15,791 nucleotides of DNA from Lachnospiraceae bacterium (GTDB lineage: Bacteria; Bacillota; Clostridia; Lachnospirales; Lachnospiraceae): NCBI GenBank assembly GCA_009774235.1, contig VSNJ01000095.1, forward strand, positions 1 through 15,791. Direction: 5' to 3'. A program made the translations under genes and the position numbers. This document shows, piece after piece, positions 8,086 to 15,775 of this stretch. Every line of letters starts with the position of its first letter. The first letter of the stretch is position 1. Under the pieces are notes generated by a model. The model saw nothing but the letters and a program-made list of their open reading frames with translations, had not been told where the DNA came from and searched no databases.

Positions 8086-11000
8086 TCATACATTTATTTT
8101 AAATATTTTTGCATATTTATTGTATTTGCCATCAGGTGCTTTTATTTTAAATTTTTGTGAAGTTTTATCTATAACTTTAACACCAGCTTTCTTTAATTTT
8201 TTAGATTTTATATCCATAAGTTTTAATGATTTACATTTATAAAATGCCTTATCACCAATTACTGTAATATTTTTTCCAATAACTACTTTTTGAAGTTTTT
8301 TACATCCTTCAAATGCACTTTTACCTATCTCTGTAACTTCCAATTTAATATTATTATATATAACTGTTCCAGGAACCGTAATACTTTCTGCAGGTTTGCC
8401 AGATATGCCAGTACACCTGGCTGTCCATTTATCTTTAGTCCTTGTGGTTTCATATTTTAAACCACCTGAAGAAAATTCCATTCCTTTTTTCAATCCAGCA
8501 CTTTTCACAATAACTTTACAAAACTTAATATCATAAACCCTGTTGCATGTTACAGCAATATATGCAGTTCCTGCTTTTTTAGCATAGACATATCCTGTTA
8601 TATTAGTTTCTGCTACAGATGTATCAGATGAACCAAATACATAATCTACATAAGGAGTTTTTTCTATTACATATTTTGGTGATATTCTGCCATAACTGCC
8701 CTCTTCTAATACTATTTCCTCTGGTATTGAAAATGCTGCCTTAACATTCTGCAATTCATTATCAGCATCAAAGTAACTAACAACATGTATTACCATAGAC
8801 GCTACAAGCCCGTCTTTTGTTGTTGCCGTAAGTGTTGTATCCCCTTGGTTTAGTGCATTAAGCAAAATATCTCCATCTTCACTTTCTGATATACTAGCTA
8901 TACTGCTATCACTTATTTTATATGTTACTTCTGGAACTTCAGAATTAAATGGCAACGTATATACAGAAGGACATATTAATGTATTATGTGTATAATAAGA
9001 AGTTTCTTCTTGTATAAACGTAATGCCTGTTGCCTTTACTATCTCATTTTCTTTAATCCATCCTGCATAAAACACTGTATCTTCACTAATATCTAACCCA
9101 TGTTTTACATAAATTTCATTTTCCTTGCCATCTATAACCTTCTTTATATACCAGCCTTTAAATACATATCCTTTTTTAACAGGAGGTTCTGGAAAGCCAA
9201 TATCACTTGAATTATTTTTAATATATATATCTTTCTTATAAACTTTTCCGTCAGACATATACGTTATATTATATTCTTTAGGATATAGTGTATTTATGTT
9301 ATTATCTATCCATTGTACACGGTCACTTATCCATTCTTTTAAACGGTTTACTTCACTTTCAAATGACCTGCCTGTATTATTTCCATCCATATCAACAGAC
9401 CATGATTCATTATACATATTGTTTACAATATAATTTGCTTTCTGTGAACTGGCTAGCTCTGCTGTATACTGGTCAATCTGTCCGCCGTCTTTACATGCAT
9501 AAAGAAGTTTTTCTTTAAATGCAGGCCATCTTGCTATAAGCTTTTCTACAAATAATTTATCCTGTATAAGTTTTTCAAACCATGTTGCATTAGTTTTGTC
9601 AAAACCGGTTGTCCTTGTATCAACATTGCCCCATGCAACATAGTCAAAGTCCCATAAAGGTCCCCAGAACAACTTTCCATTTCTTTCTTTATAAAGATAT
9701 GTACTAGAAGAACCATATGCATCACCATTACTTGATATTTCCTGTACCCAGTAATAATCAATGGCAGCATCTATATCCATATATTCACTATAGTGTTTTC
9801 CATTGGAGTCTTTAAAATTTTCACCATAAATAGCATCTTCTGTCTTCTGGACATAATCTGATATATAATTATATTGTGATTGGTTAAAATAATCATCAAA
9901 ACTTGGACTTTCTATTACATAACTGTTATTCCTTATAGTAGAAAAGCTTTGTTTCATATTGTCATTTGATGTATATGGTGACATTCCAAGAAGGTATCCA
10001 CCTGTGATTGCTGCACCTGTTGTAATATTTTTAGATATATCATCCATCTCAAGGTCATCAATATTAACACGGCTTTTACCTACACGTACTTGTTCACATA
10101 AATAATAACTTCCTATATATTTATGGTTCATTATTACATCAACAAACACACATTGCGGAGTATACTTCATACCCATTTCTTCACCAAGCCAGTAAGTAAT
10201 TTTATTCCGTATTAATGTAACATCATAATAATTGGCAAGAAGTACCCAGTGTTTGTTTTTACCCATTCCAAAGAAATCTGTGCTTTCCATAAGTTTTATC
10301 TTATATGGCTTTTTATCAGCAGACCATGTTGAATTGCCTCTTCCTCTTATATATTCAAGACTATATGTGCCTGGTTTAGTCTTTTGGCTGTTATATCCAG
10401 AAATATAACCATCTGGGACTTCAAGTGACATTTTGCCATAACATTCTGTATTATGGCCTGAATCCCCATTCATTTCAGCTATTGGCACTTCTGATTCATC
10501 AATTTCAAAATCCAGGACTGGTAAATTGTTTTTCATAAAGAAAATATAACGCAAAAGAAATGTTACATTATTTTTATCATCAGTAACTACCTTAAATGAA
10601 ACTTTGTGTTTTCCTGTAATTTTCCTGCCTTTAATGTTCTGGCATACATTCTTTACATGGTTCCAGTAATCTTTGCGTCCCTGGCAGTTAAGCTTTACTG
10701 AAGTAAAAGCTTCTTTTTCATTATCCAGGTAAAAATCCAGTACAAAGTTCTTTTTTTTGGCAGCAAGCCCGTCTACAACTATATAATTTGTTATATCATA
10801 TGTTCCAAAATCCAGTTCTTCTTCAAATGTAAATGTACTTTCTGTAATGCTGCTATAGTTTCCTTTTATTAACACCCCATTCCATTTTTCATAAGTTTTC
10901 ATGCTTATATCTGGATTTGATACTGTAAACTTCTGCTGTTCTAAGAGTTTGCTTATATCTTGTTTATCTGTACTGTTATATTCATTGGTTACATTATTGG

Positions 11001-11175
11001 ATTGTGAAGGCTGGTTTTCTGTTTTTTCTTCTTTATCCACTGGTACAGCGGTCTCTGTTTTTTTCTGTACTTCATTGGCAAATACATTTACTGGTTGTAT
11101 TGCTGTGAGGTTTAATACCATTGCAAAAAGTAGTGTAATGCTTACTGCATTTTTTTTTAAATACTTAAAACCCAT
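8086..11175 (-). CDS. Secreted CotH-kinase surface protein with Ig-like and LRR modules (proximal paralog)
   Basis: From the ATG at 11175 this encodes 1029 residues; another in-frame ATG at 11184 directly abuts the ribosome binding site and is unlikely. The layout matches the downstream gene part by part: signal peptide 1-33 (cleavage near VNVFA); unknown beta domain about 67-222; CotH kinase about 240-625 with RGRGNSTW (277-284), SNGDAY (482-487) and WDFDYVAWG (508-516); Listeria-Bacteroides repeat about 634-707; Big2-like domains about 712-800 and 812-892; BspA-like LRR tail about 897-1029. The kinase regions of the two paralogs are much more alike than the Ig-like regions. Compared with its partner it lacks a roughly 20-residue loop after the kinase core and has a shorter linker before the LRR tail. 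It is first in a probable two-gene operon. An extracellular kinase acting on surface partners is inference. Confidence 0.88.
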   Translation of the reverse strand: MGFKYLKKNAVSITLLFAMVLNLTAIQPVNVFANEVQKKTETAVPVDKEEKTENQPSQSNNVTNEYNSTDKQDISKLLEQQKFTVSNPDISMKTYEKWNGVLIKGNYSSITESTFTFEEELDFGTYDITNYIVVDGLAAKKKNFVLDFYLDNEKEAFTSVKLNCQGRKDYWNHVKNVCQNIKGRKITGKHKVSFKVVTDDKNNVTFLLRYIFFMKNNLPVLDFEIDESEVPIAEMNGDSGHNTECYGKMSLEVPDGYISGYNSQKTKPGTYSLEYIRGRGNSTWSADKKPYKIKLMESTDFFGMGKNKHWVLLANYYDVTLIRNKITYWLGEEMGMKYTPQCVFVDVIMNHKYIGSYYLCEQVRVGKSRVNIDDLEMDDISKNITTGAAITGGYLLGMSPYTSNDNMKQSFSTIRNNSYVIESPSFDDYFNQSQYNYISDYVQKTEDAIYGENFKDSNGKHYSEYMDIDAAIDYYWVQEISSNGDAYGSSSTYLYKERNGKLFWGPLWDFDYVAWGNVDTRTTGFDKTNATWFEKLIQDKLFVEKLIARWPAFKEKLLYACKDGGQIDQYTAELASSQKANYIVNNMYNESWSVDMDGNNTGRSFESEVNRLKEWISDRVQWIDNNINTLYPKEYNITYMSDGKVYKKDIYIKNNSSDIGFPEPPVKKGYVFKGWYIKKVIDGKENEIYVKHGLDISEDTVFYAGWIKENEIVKATGITFIQEETSYYTHNTLICPSVYTLPFNSEVPEVTYKISDSSIASISESEDGDILLNALNQGDTTLTATTKDGLVASMVIHVVSYFDADNELQNVKAAFSIPEEIVLEEGSYGRISPKYVIEKTPYVDYVFGSSDTSVAETNITGYVYAKKAGTAYIAVTCNRVYDIKFCKVIVKSAGLKKGMEFSSGGLKYETTRTKDKWTARCTGISGKPAESITVPGTVIYNNIKLEVTEIGKSAFEGCKKLQKVVIGKNITVIGDKAFYKCKSLKLMDIKSKKLKKAGVKVIDKTSQKFKIKAPDGKYNKYAKIFKINV

Positions 11176-11184
11176 ATTATACAT

Positions 11185-11190
11185 CCCCCT
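11185..11190 (-). promoter_or_regulatory. Ribosome binding site deciding the start of the proximal CotH gene
   Basis: AGGGGG on the minus strand is directly followed by an ATG (11184, zero spacing) and 9 nt later by the in-frame ATG at 11175. Spacing and alignment with the paralog favour the second. Confidence 0.6.
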
Positions 11191-11229
11191 TTATATTGCT
11201 TCCTCCCTGGCTGGTATGGAAGTATGTTT

Positions 11230-11238
11230 ATTTTACCA
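11230..11238 (-). promoter_or_regulatory. Candidate extended -10 promoter for the CotH operon
   Basis: The minus strand reads TGGTAAAAT, an extended -10 (TGn plus TAAAAT). No convincing -35 is seen at 17-18 bp, as is common for extended -10 promoters. It would give a leader of about 45 nt. It lies just outside the fold-back element that starts at 11259. Confidence 0.35.
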
Positions 11239-11258
11239 GTTTTCATAAGGTTTTTGAC

Positions 11259-11697
11259 ATATAACAGATTAATTATTTTGCACCACGCGGCACGCTTCCG
11301 TTTTTCAACACATCCGTTTCATAAAATTTGAGTTTCCCATTTTTTAGTATACAAGTATTCTGCCTCTGGCAATTCCAAATGTTTTACCAACAGCAGCCCG
11401 CTTTCGCTTGGATGGGATACGCAGTGGTGCATAAAGCCCCAAATGCTTAATAGAAACAAATGTTTCTATTAAGCATTGAAAACGTAGCTTAAGCACCAGC
11501 GTCCCCATAACAGCTGCCTTATGGTAAAACATTTAGAACTTGCCAGAGTAATACAGTCTTTGTGTAATTTAAAAAATGAGGAAACTCAAATTTGACGTCC
11601 GTCCCCACAAAAGTGGATAATAAAAACTATTAAAATTTATGAGACAGACGTGCGTTTTTCAAGGGACGCTATGTACAAAATAATTAACCTGTTATAT
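11259..11697. repeat. 439-bp imperfect inverted-repeat (fold-back, MITE-like) element
   Basis: The two halves are imperfect reverse complements over almost their full length. Paired blocks: 11259-11280 with 11676-11697 (22 bp, one mismatch); 11324-11346 with 11570-11593 (23 pairs, one bulge); 11364-11372 with 11540-11548 (9 bp); 11377-11389 with 11522-11534 (13 bp); and a central perfect 17-bp palindrome, 11442-11458 with 11461-11477. The right arm has about 37 extra bases (about 11594-11630). The element is richer in CG dinucleotides than its surroundings. A 62-codon minus-strand frame inside it (11344-11532) has no ribosome binding site and is explained by the palindrome. A non-autonomous mobile element is the best reading; no transposase is in the window. 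Confidence 0.7.
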
Positions 11698-11893
11698 AAT
11701 ATACTCTTTGCAAAAACTGATAAAAATAATTTACTTTACATAGATATCTGGTTCAAGGTGCTTTTATATTATTATAGCTGTGTACAGAAAGCTTACTGGC
11801 AATAATAAATACCTTATATCTGTCATATACAGGAATTATTCTATATAACCATATATTTCCACTGCTAAATTAATATTTCTTATATAATAAATA

Positions 11894-11941
11894 AAGATTA
11901 TCATACCAGAGTAGTTAAAACAACTCTAATAAGATAATCTT
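11894..11941. other. Two-tier inverted repeat, possible structured RNA or terminator
   Basis: Outer arms AAGATTATC (11894-11902) and GATAATCTT (11933-11941) pair over 9 bp. Inner arms AGAGT (11908-11912) and ACTCT (11923-11927) pair over 5 bp, with an internal loop of 5 nt on each side. No clean U-run follows on either strand, so it is not a canonical terminator. Confidence 0.35.
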
Positions 11942-12104
11942 AAAATATTTTTAAAGAATATACAAGCAACTAAGCGGATTGTTATTACTAAAATGTTTAA
12001 ATACCAGACAAATTTTATTCCAGACAGGCCTTTTTCCAGAAAATGAGGATTTGCAATCTATATTTGCATAATTCTATAAATTGGTTTTATATTTCTACCA
12101 CTGG

Positions 12105-12133
12105 TTGCACATATATACATATAACTATATAGA
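12105..12133 (+). promoter_or_regulatory. Candidate promoter of the XRE regulator
   Basis: TTGCAC (12105-12110), a 17-bp spacer and TATAGA (12128-12133) form a partial sigma-A match: three of six bases at -35 and four of six at -10. The inverted repeat at 12146-12172 would fall near the transcription start. Confidence 0.3.
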
Positions 12134-12145
12134 AAGAAAACAGTT

Positions 12146-12172
12146 TTTTTGATACTATCTAAATATCAAAAA
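12146..12172 (+). promoter_or_regulatory. 9-bp inverted repeat before the XRE ribosome binding site, candidate operator
   Basis: TTTTTGATA (12146-12154) and TATCAAAAA (12164-12172) are perfect reverse complements with a 9-nt spacer, ending 1 nt before AAGGAGG (12174-12180). It could be the regulator's own operator, since XRE dimers bind such dyads, or an RNA hairpin affecting translation. The choice between these is inference. Confidence 0.45.
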
Positions 12173-12191
12173 CAAGGAGGATAAAAACATT

Positions 12192-12650
12192 ATGCATTTT
12201 CCAGAAAAACTATTAACATTAAGAAAAGCTAATAATCTTACACAAGAACAGCTTGCAGAAAAACTTGAAGTTTCAAGACAATCCGTTTCAAAGTGGGAAA
12301 GCGGACAGGCGTCACCAGAATTGGAAAAAATAGTAACATTAAGTGCAATTTTTAATGTTACTACTGATTACCTGCTTAAATCATCAGAAATAGATGATTT
12401 ACCAGTAAAAACTGGAATGTTGGAAAAACAGCAGCAAATAATACTTACCAGGGAACAAAAACAGCAGAAAGTTTTTTGGTGTATTATGTACTCATTTGCT
12501 GTATATATAATATTTTTTGCTATATATTCCATTGGACATTTTTATTTTGAAATAGGAAATCCATCAATATTTTTTTCAGGATTTCTTATTGCAACAGCTA
12601 TAATAATTTTTATATGCGCTAAAAAACTCACCAGAAATAGTAAATTATAA
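12192..12650 (+). CDS. Membrane-attached XRE-family (HTH_3) transcriptional regulator
   Basis: This encodes 152 residues, with AAGGAGG 11 nt before the ATG. The N-terminal helix-turn-helix spans about 5-62: LLTLRKANNLTQEQLAEKL, recognition helix VSRQSVSKWESG (27-38), and the usual PELEKIVTLSAIFNVTTDYLL end. A linker rich in Gln and Lys (about 63-92) leads to two hydrophobic segments at about 94-116 and 125-143, so the protein is probably held at the cytoplasmic membrane with a short outside loop. Small XRE regulators with C-terminal membrane segments are frequent in Firmicutes and often control their own gene or adjacent transporters; no transporter is next to it here. The sensed signal is unknown. 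The inverted repeat just upstream is a plausible autoregulatory site. Confidence 0.88.
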   Translation: MHFPEKLLTLRKANNLTQEQLAEKLEVSRQSVSKWESGQASPELEKIVTLSAIFNVTTDYLLKSSEIDDLPVKTGMLEKQQQIILTREQKQQKVFWCIMYSFAVYIIFFAIYSIGHFYFEIGNPSIFFSGFLIATAIIIFICAKKLTRNSKL

Positions 12651-12777
12651 TTATGCAACTGGTAGTTGTTTTTTAGAACTTACCATTAATGACATATTAA
12701 AACCAAAACTGCAGATAAAGGCAATAACTAATTCTGAAGAAATATGTACAATCCTAAAAGATGAATTAAAAACATAA
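12651..12777 (+). pseudogene. Startless coding fragment downstream of the XRE gene
   Basis: In the frame shifted by one from the XRE gene, the sequence stays open past its stop to a TAA at 12775-12777. The roughly 40-residue peptide looks like a protein C-terminus (LELTINDILKPKLQIKA, then ITNSEEICTILKDELKT). The frame has no ATG, GTG or TTG start after the upstream in-frame stops near 12603, and no ribosome binding site. It may be the remnant of a gene once downstream of the regulator. I do not recognise the family; it could also be a chance open frame. Confidence 0.3.
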
Positions 12778-12866
12778 AAACAAACTCTACATCTGGGATG
12801 TATAGATAAAGTATGTATTTTGGCCAAGCGGATATACGTAATACCAGCATTTTCTATTTTAAAATT

Positions 12867-12915
12867 AAAATCCAGATACCACACTGCTTATATACATATG
12901 ATATCTGGATTTTTT
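12867..12915. terminator. Bidirectional terminator between XRE gene and repeat-domain protein gene
   Basis: Arms AAAATCCAGATA (12867-12878) and TATCTGGATTTT (12902-12913) form a perfect 12-bp stem with a 23-nt loop, followed by further T residues. On the minus strand the hairpin is followed by TTTTAATTTT. It lies between convergent genes and suits both. Confidence 0.8.
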
Positions 12916-12953
12916 AATTGGAATTTATAATATTTATCTTATAAATTCTATAT

Positions 12954-15704
12954 TTATGCTTTCTTGACAATAATATTATTATTGCCTTTGTTTTTAAATA
13001 GTTTTTTGTAAGCAGAAACTTTATTTGCAGGAACTTTTATCACTAAATTCTTTGATGTTCCCTTTAAAGCATCTTTGCCAACTTTAGTAATACTTGTAGA
13101 TTTAATTACTATTGTCTTTAACTTACTACAGTTCTTAAAAGCATCTTTTCCAATAGAAGTTATATTTTTACTTACTGTAATTGTCTTTATTTTCTTATTT
13201 CCTTTAAATGCTTTATCTTTGATACTTGTAACTTTATATGTTACCTTTTTGCCATTAACCGTAACTTTAACTGTTGCAGGAACTGAAACTGATGCTTTTT
13301 TACTGCCTTTTGCAGCAACATATGCTACTGTCTTTTTAGAATTATTTGTTACTTCATACTTCTGTCCAGAAACAGTAACTTTATCACCCTTTTGTATATC
13401 ATTAGCCCCATCAGGTTTGTCAGATGGTTCCTCTGGTTTTGATGAAGGAGCTGTAACAGGTTCCTTTGTTGGTGCTACAGTCGCAACTGGTGTTACTGTA
13501 GGAACAGTTGTTGGATTAACTGTTGGGACTGATGTAGGTGCTGTTGTTGGCGCAACTGTTGGTGCTGCTGTAGGTGCAGCCGTTGGAGCTGTTGTTGCAA
13601 CAGGAGCAGTTGTTGGTGGTGTTACTGCATAAGGAGGCAAGAAAGGCTTTGGTGTTGGTACAGCAGCCTTATCTACCATTAAAGATATTACTACAGTATT
13701 TCCGCCTGATACAAGTGCTGCTTTTCCATCCTTTGATGTATACAGTACATCACCTTCCTTATGTCCGCTCCACATATTTATAAAGTCAACTTTATATAAA
13801 TTCTCGTCCTCTTTATATGAAGCAGCTTTTATTTCTTCTAAAACAAATTCATATGTGCCATTTACAGTTACAATAACATTTTTTAAAGTATATGCTGCAT
13901 CACTTTCAACAAAACCTAAATTATAATACCCTGTCTTATCCCAGGTATTCCATGCTGATTCTAAAATATCTATTTCATATGTGCCATTACCATTGAAACC
14001 ATTTACATCCATACCACTTACTTTTAAAATTGTTGCATCTGTTTCTCCTGTTTTTTCATATGTAAATGATAACTTGCTGGATTTTATATCTACTTGTACC
14101 CTGTCTGGTTCCTGTGTATCCCCATCACCAGGCTTTTGGGTATCATCACCGCCTGGTTTCTGGTTATCATCCCCACTACCTGTATTGTCTGAATCATCAC
14201 CCTTATCATCTGATACAAATAAAGATATTAATGTTCCATCAAAAACAAGAGTTGCCTTTTTATCTTTTGATGTACAAATTATCTGGTTCTCTTTATAACC
14301 ACCCCAGATATTTGGAAAATCAACCTTAAATACCCCTTCTTTTTCTTCAGAATTAAATGTTTCACCTAAGACAAATTCATATGTACCATTTACAATTAAT
14401 ATAACATTTTTAAGAGTATATGCTGTATCACTTTCAATAAACCCTAAATTATAGTATCCTGTCTTATCCCAGGTTTCCCTTCCTTTTTCTGCAACACTTG
14501 CTTCATATGTGCCATTTCCATTAAAACCACTTATTTCTGCTCCACATACTTTTAAAGCTTTTGCCTCTCCTTCTCCTGTATTTTCATATGTAAATGAAAG
14601 CTTACTAGATGTTATTTCTGTTTTTACTTTACCTGGTTCTTGTGGTTTACCATCACCGCCTGGCTGGTTGTCACCACTACCGCCATCACCATTGCCATCA
14701 TCTGGCTGGCTGTCACCATCACCGCCTGGCTGGTTATCACCATCGCCATCACCTGGCTGGTTATCACCACTATCCGAAATAAATAATCCAATATATTCCC
14801 CATCACGCTTTAAAGTTGCATTTCCATCAGTAGATTCACATACTAACGCTCCATCATCAGTAATATTATATATACTTGGTAAATCTACCTTGTAAACGTC
14901 ACCATCTTTAGTAGCTACTGCAGTATCCTTCAGTACAAATTCATACGTATTATTTACTGTTAAAATAATATTTTTCAATGTATATGATGCATCACCAGCA
15001 AAATATCCTATATTTTGAAATCCATTACCACTGTTATACATACTTTCTGTATAATTTATTTCATAACTACTATCTTCATTATTAAAATTATCTACTAAAT
15101 TATCACAAAATTTAAGTTCACTTAATTCTCCTGGATTAGGTTTTTCATAAGTAAACTTTATTTTGCTAGATGTTATACTAGTCTTTGTATCATTTACATA
15201 TAAAGATATAAGCTCATCACTATACTTAAGAGTTGCATTTCCCGTAGCACTATTTTTATTATAGTCCTTAGCGTTCCATATATTTGGACAGTCTACTTTG
15301 TGTATACTTTCATCTTCACTATAAGAAGAATCTTTTGTTTCATCTAATAAAAACTCATATGTACCATTTACAACTAAAGTTATATTTTTTAATGAATATG
15401 ACACGTCACTTCCAAAATAACCTATATTTTGAAATCCATTACCATCGTTATACACCCAGGCTTGATGTTCTATTTCATAATCACCATTACCATTAAAACC
15501 TGCTACATCATTGCCATAATATGTAAATTTTGTTGCTTCCTCCTGTTTTGCCTTTTCATAATCAAAACTAATTTTACTTGAGGTTACTTCTGTCTTTGTT
15601 CCTGTTTCAGCAGCTTTTACCCGTTTACCTCCTATCACAGGAAACTGGGTTATAACAAGGCATAATACCAGTATTACTCCCATTATCTTCTTAAAATTTT
15701 TCAA
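12954..15704 (-). CDS. Secreted multi-domain surface protein: four unknown repeat domains, linkers, BspA-like LRR tail
   Basis: This encodes 916 residues and starts with TTG, supported by AGGAG 8 nt upstream and an immediate signal peptide (MKNFKK, hydrophobic core about 7-24, cleavage near VKAAE). Four homologous domains of about 135-145 residues follow: 38-171, 173-312, 360-499 and 537-680. Shared motifs are SSKLSFTYE, GFNGNGTYE, YTLKN, VNGTYEFVL, KVD.PNIW and a C-terminal ISLFV. Copies 1-2 share NGFQNIGYF while 3-4 share WDKTGYYNLGF, so they form two pairs. Linkers are acidic Gly/Asp/Gln/Pro stretches (313-359, 500-536) and a long Thr/Ala/Pro/Val stretch (681-770). The tail (about 773-916) is a Lys-rich BspA-like LRR module with KAFKGNKKIKTITVSKNITSIG, resembling the tails of the two CotH proteins. 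Aromatic-rich repeats on flexible linkers suggest glycan binding or adhesion, but I recognise no known binding family. The gene has its own terminator. Confidence 0.85.
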   Translation of the reverse strand: MKNFKKIMGVILVLCLVITQFPVIGGKRVKAAETGTKTEVTSSKISFDYEKAKQEEATKFTYYGNDVAGFNGNGDYEIEHQAWVYNDGNGFQNIGYFGSDVSYSLKNITLVVNGTYEFLLDETKDSSYSEDESIHKVDCPNIWNAKDYNKNSATGNATLKYSDELISLYVNDTKTSITSSKIKFTYEKPNPGELSELKFCDNLVDNFNNEDSSYEINYTESMYNSGNGFQNIGYFAGDASYTLKNIILTVNNTYEFVLKDTAVATKDGDVYKVDLPSIYNITDDGALVCESTDGNATLKRDGEYIGLFISDSGDNQPGDGDGDNQPGGDGDSQPDDGNGDGGSGDNQPGGDGKPQEPGKVKTEITSSKLSFTYENTGEGEAKALKVCGAEISGFNGNGTYEASVAEKGRETWDKTGYYNLGFIESDTAYTLKNVILIVNGTYEFVLGETFNSEEKEGVFKVDFPNIWGGYKENQIICTSKDKKATLVFDGTLISLFVSDDKGDDSDNTGSGDDNQKPGGDDTQKPGDGDTQEPDRVQVDIKSSKLSFTYEKTGETDATILKVSGMDVNGFNGNGTYEIDILESAWNTWDKTGYYNLGFVESDAAYTLKNVIVTVNGTYEFVLEEIKAASYKEDENLYKVDFINMWSGHKEGDVLYTSKDGKAALVSGGNTVVISLMVDKAAVPTPKPFLPPYAVTPPTTAPVATTAPTAAPTAAPTVAPTTAPTSVPTVNPTTVPTVTPVATVAPTKEPVTAPSSKPEEPSDKPDGANDIQKGDKVTVSGQKYEVTNNSKKTVAYVAAKGSKKASVSVPATVKVTVNGKKVTYKVTSIKDKAFKGNKKIKTITVSKNITSIGKDAFKNCSKLKTIVIKSTSITKVGKDALKGTSKNLVIKVPANKVSAYKKLFKNKGNNNIIVKKA
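13395..13664 (-). repeat. Coding low-complexity repeat: Thr/Ala/Pro/Val linker
   Basis: About 90 codons of short Thr-Ala-Pro, Thr-Val-Pro and Ala-Pro-Thr units form an extended linker between the last repeat domain and the LRR tail. The DNA consists of near-repeats of GTTGGTGCTG-type units on the plus strand, which could change length by slippage. Such linkers in secreted proteins are often O-glycosylated. Confidence 0.7.
14628..14768 (-). repeat. Coding low-complexity repeat: Gly/Asp/Gln/Pro linker
   Basis: About 47 codons of repeated DNQPGGDGD-like units join domain copies 2 and 3. A shorter linker of the same kind (14097-14207) joins copies 3 and 4. The plus strand shows tandem near-copies of a TGGCTGGTTATCACCATC unit. 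Confidence 0.7.
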
Positions 15705-15712
15705 TATAAATT

Positions 15713-15717
15713 CTCCT
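15713..15717 (-). promoter_or_regulatory. Ribosome binding site supporting a TTG start
   Basis: AGGAG (within GAGAGGAG) lies 8 nt before the TTG at 15704-15702. No ATG or GTG in the right frame is better placed, and the signal peptide begins at once. Confidence 0.7.
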
Positions 15718-15775
15718 CTCTTGATATACCATTAAAACTAACTATATTTACAACCACGGTTTGTTATTTTTTACT

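Larger units (their letters stand above)
11698..12191. other. AT-rich intergenic region upstream of the XRE regulator
   Basis: These 494 bp hold no supported gene. They contain a two-tier inverted repeat at 11894-11941 and an inverted repeat at 12146-12172 next to the regulator's ribosome binding site. The rest is AT-rich with short open frames only and nothing I can name. Confidence 0.5.

Noticed and set aside
11254..11259. Perfect TTGACA -35 box on the plus strand at the edge of the fold-back element
   Set aside because: No -10 hexamer is found at 16-18 bp, and there is no plus-strand gene nearby within the element.
11344..11532. 62-codon minus-strand open frame inside the fold-back element
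   Set aside because: It has no ribosome binding site, and its middle is the palindrome at 11442-11477, so the open frame is best explained by the inverted-repeat structure.
12820..12840. tRNA-like string TTTGGCCAAGCGGATA
   Set aside because: It resembles a tRNA D-arm, but no acceptor stem, anticodon arm or T-arm can be built around it.
13075..13632. 185-codon plus-strand frame rich in Val/Gly/Ala
   Set aside because: It is the antisense shadow of the Thr/Ala/Pro linker and LRR tail of the minus-strand surface protein.
13395..14768. Short repeated units suggestive of a CRISPR-like array
   Set aside because: The units are in frame, encode Gly/Pro and Thr/Pro linkers, and lack constant repeats with unique spacers.
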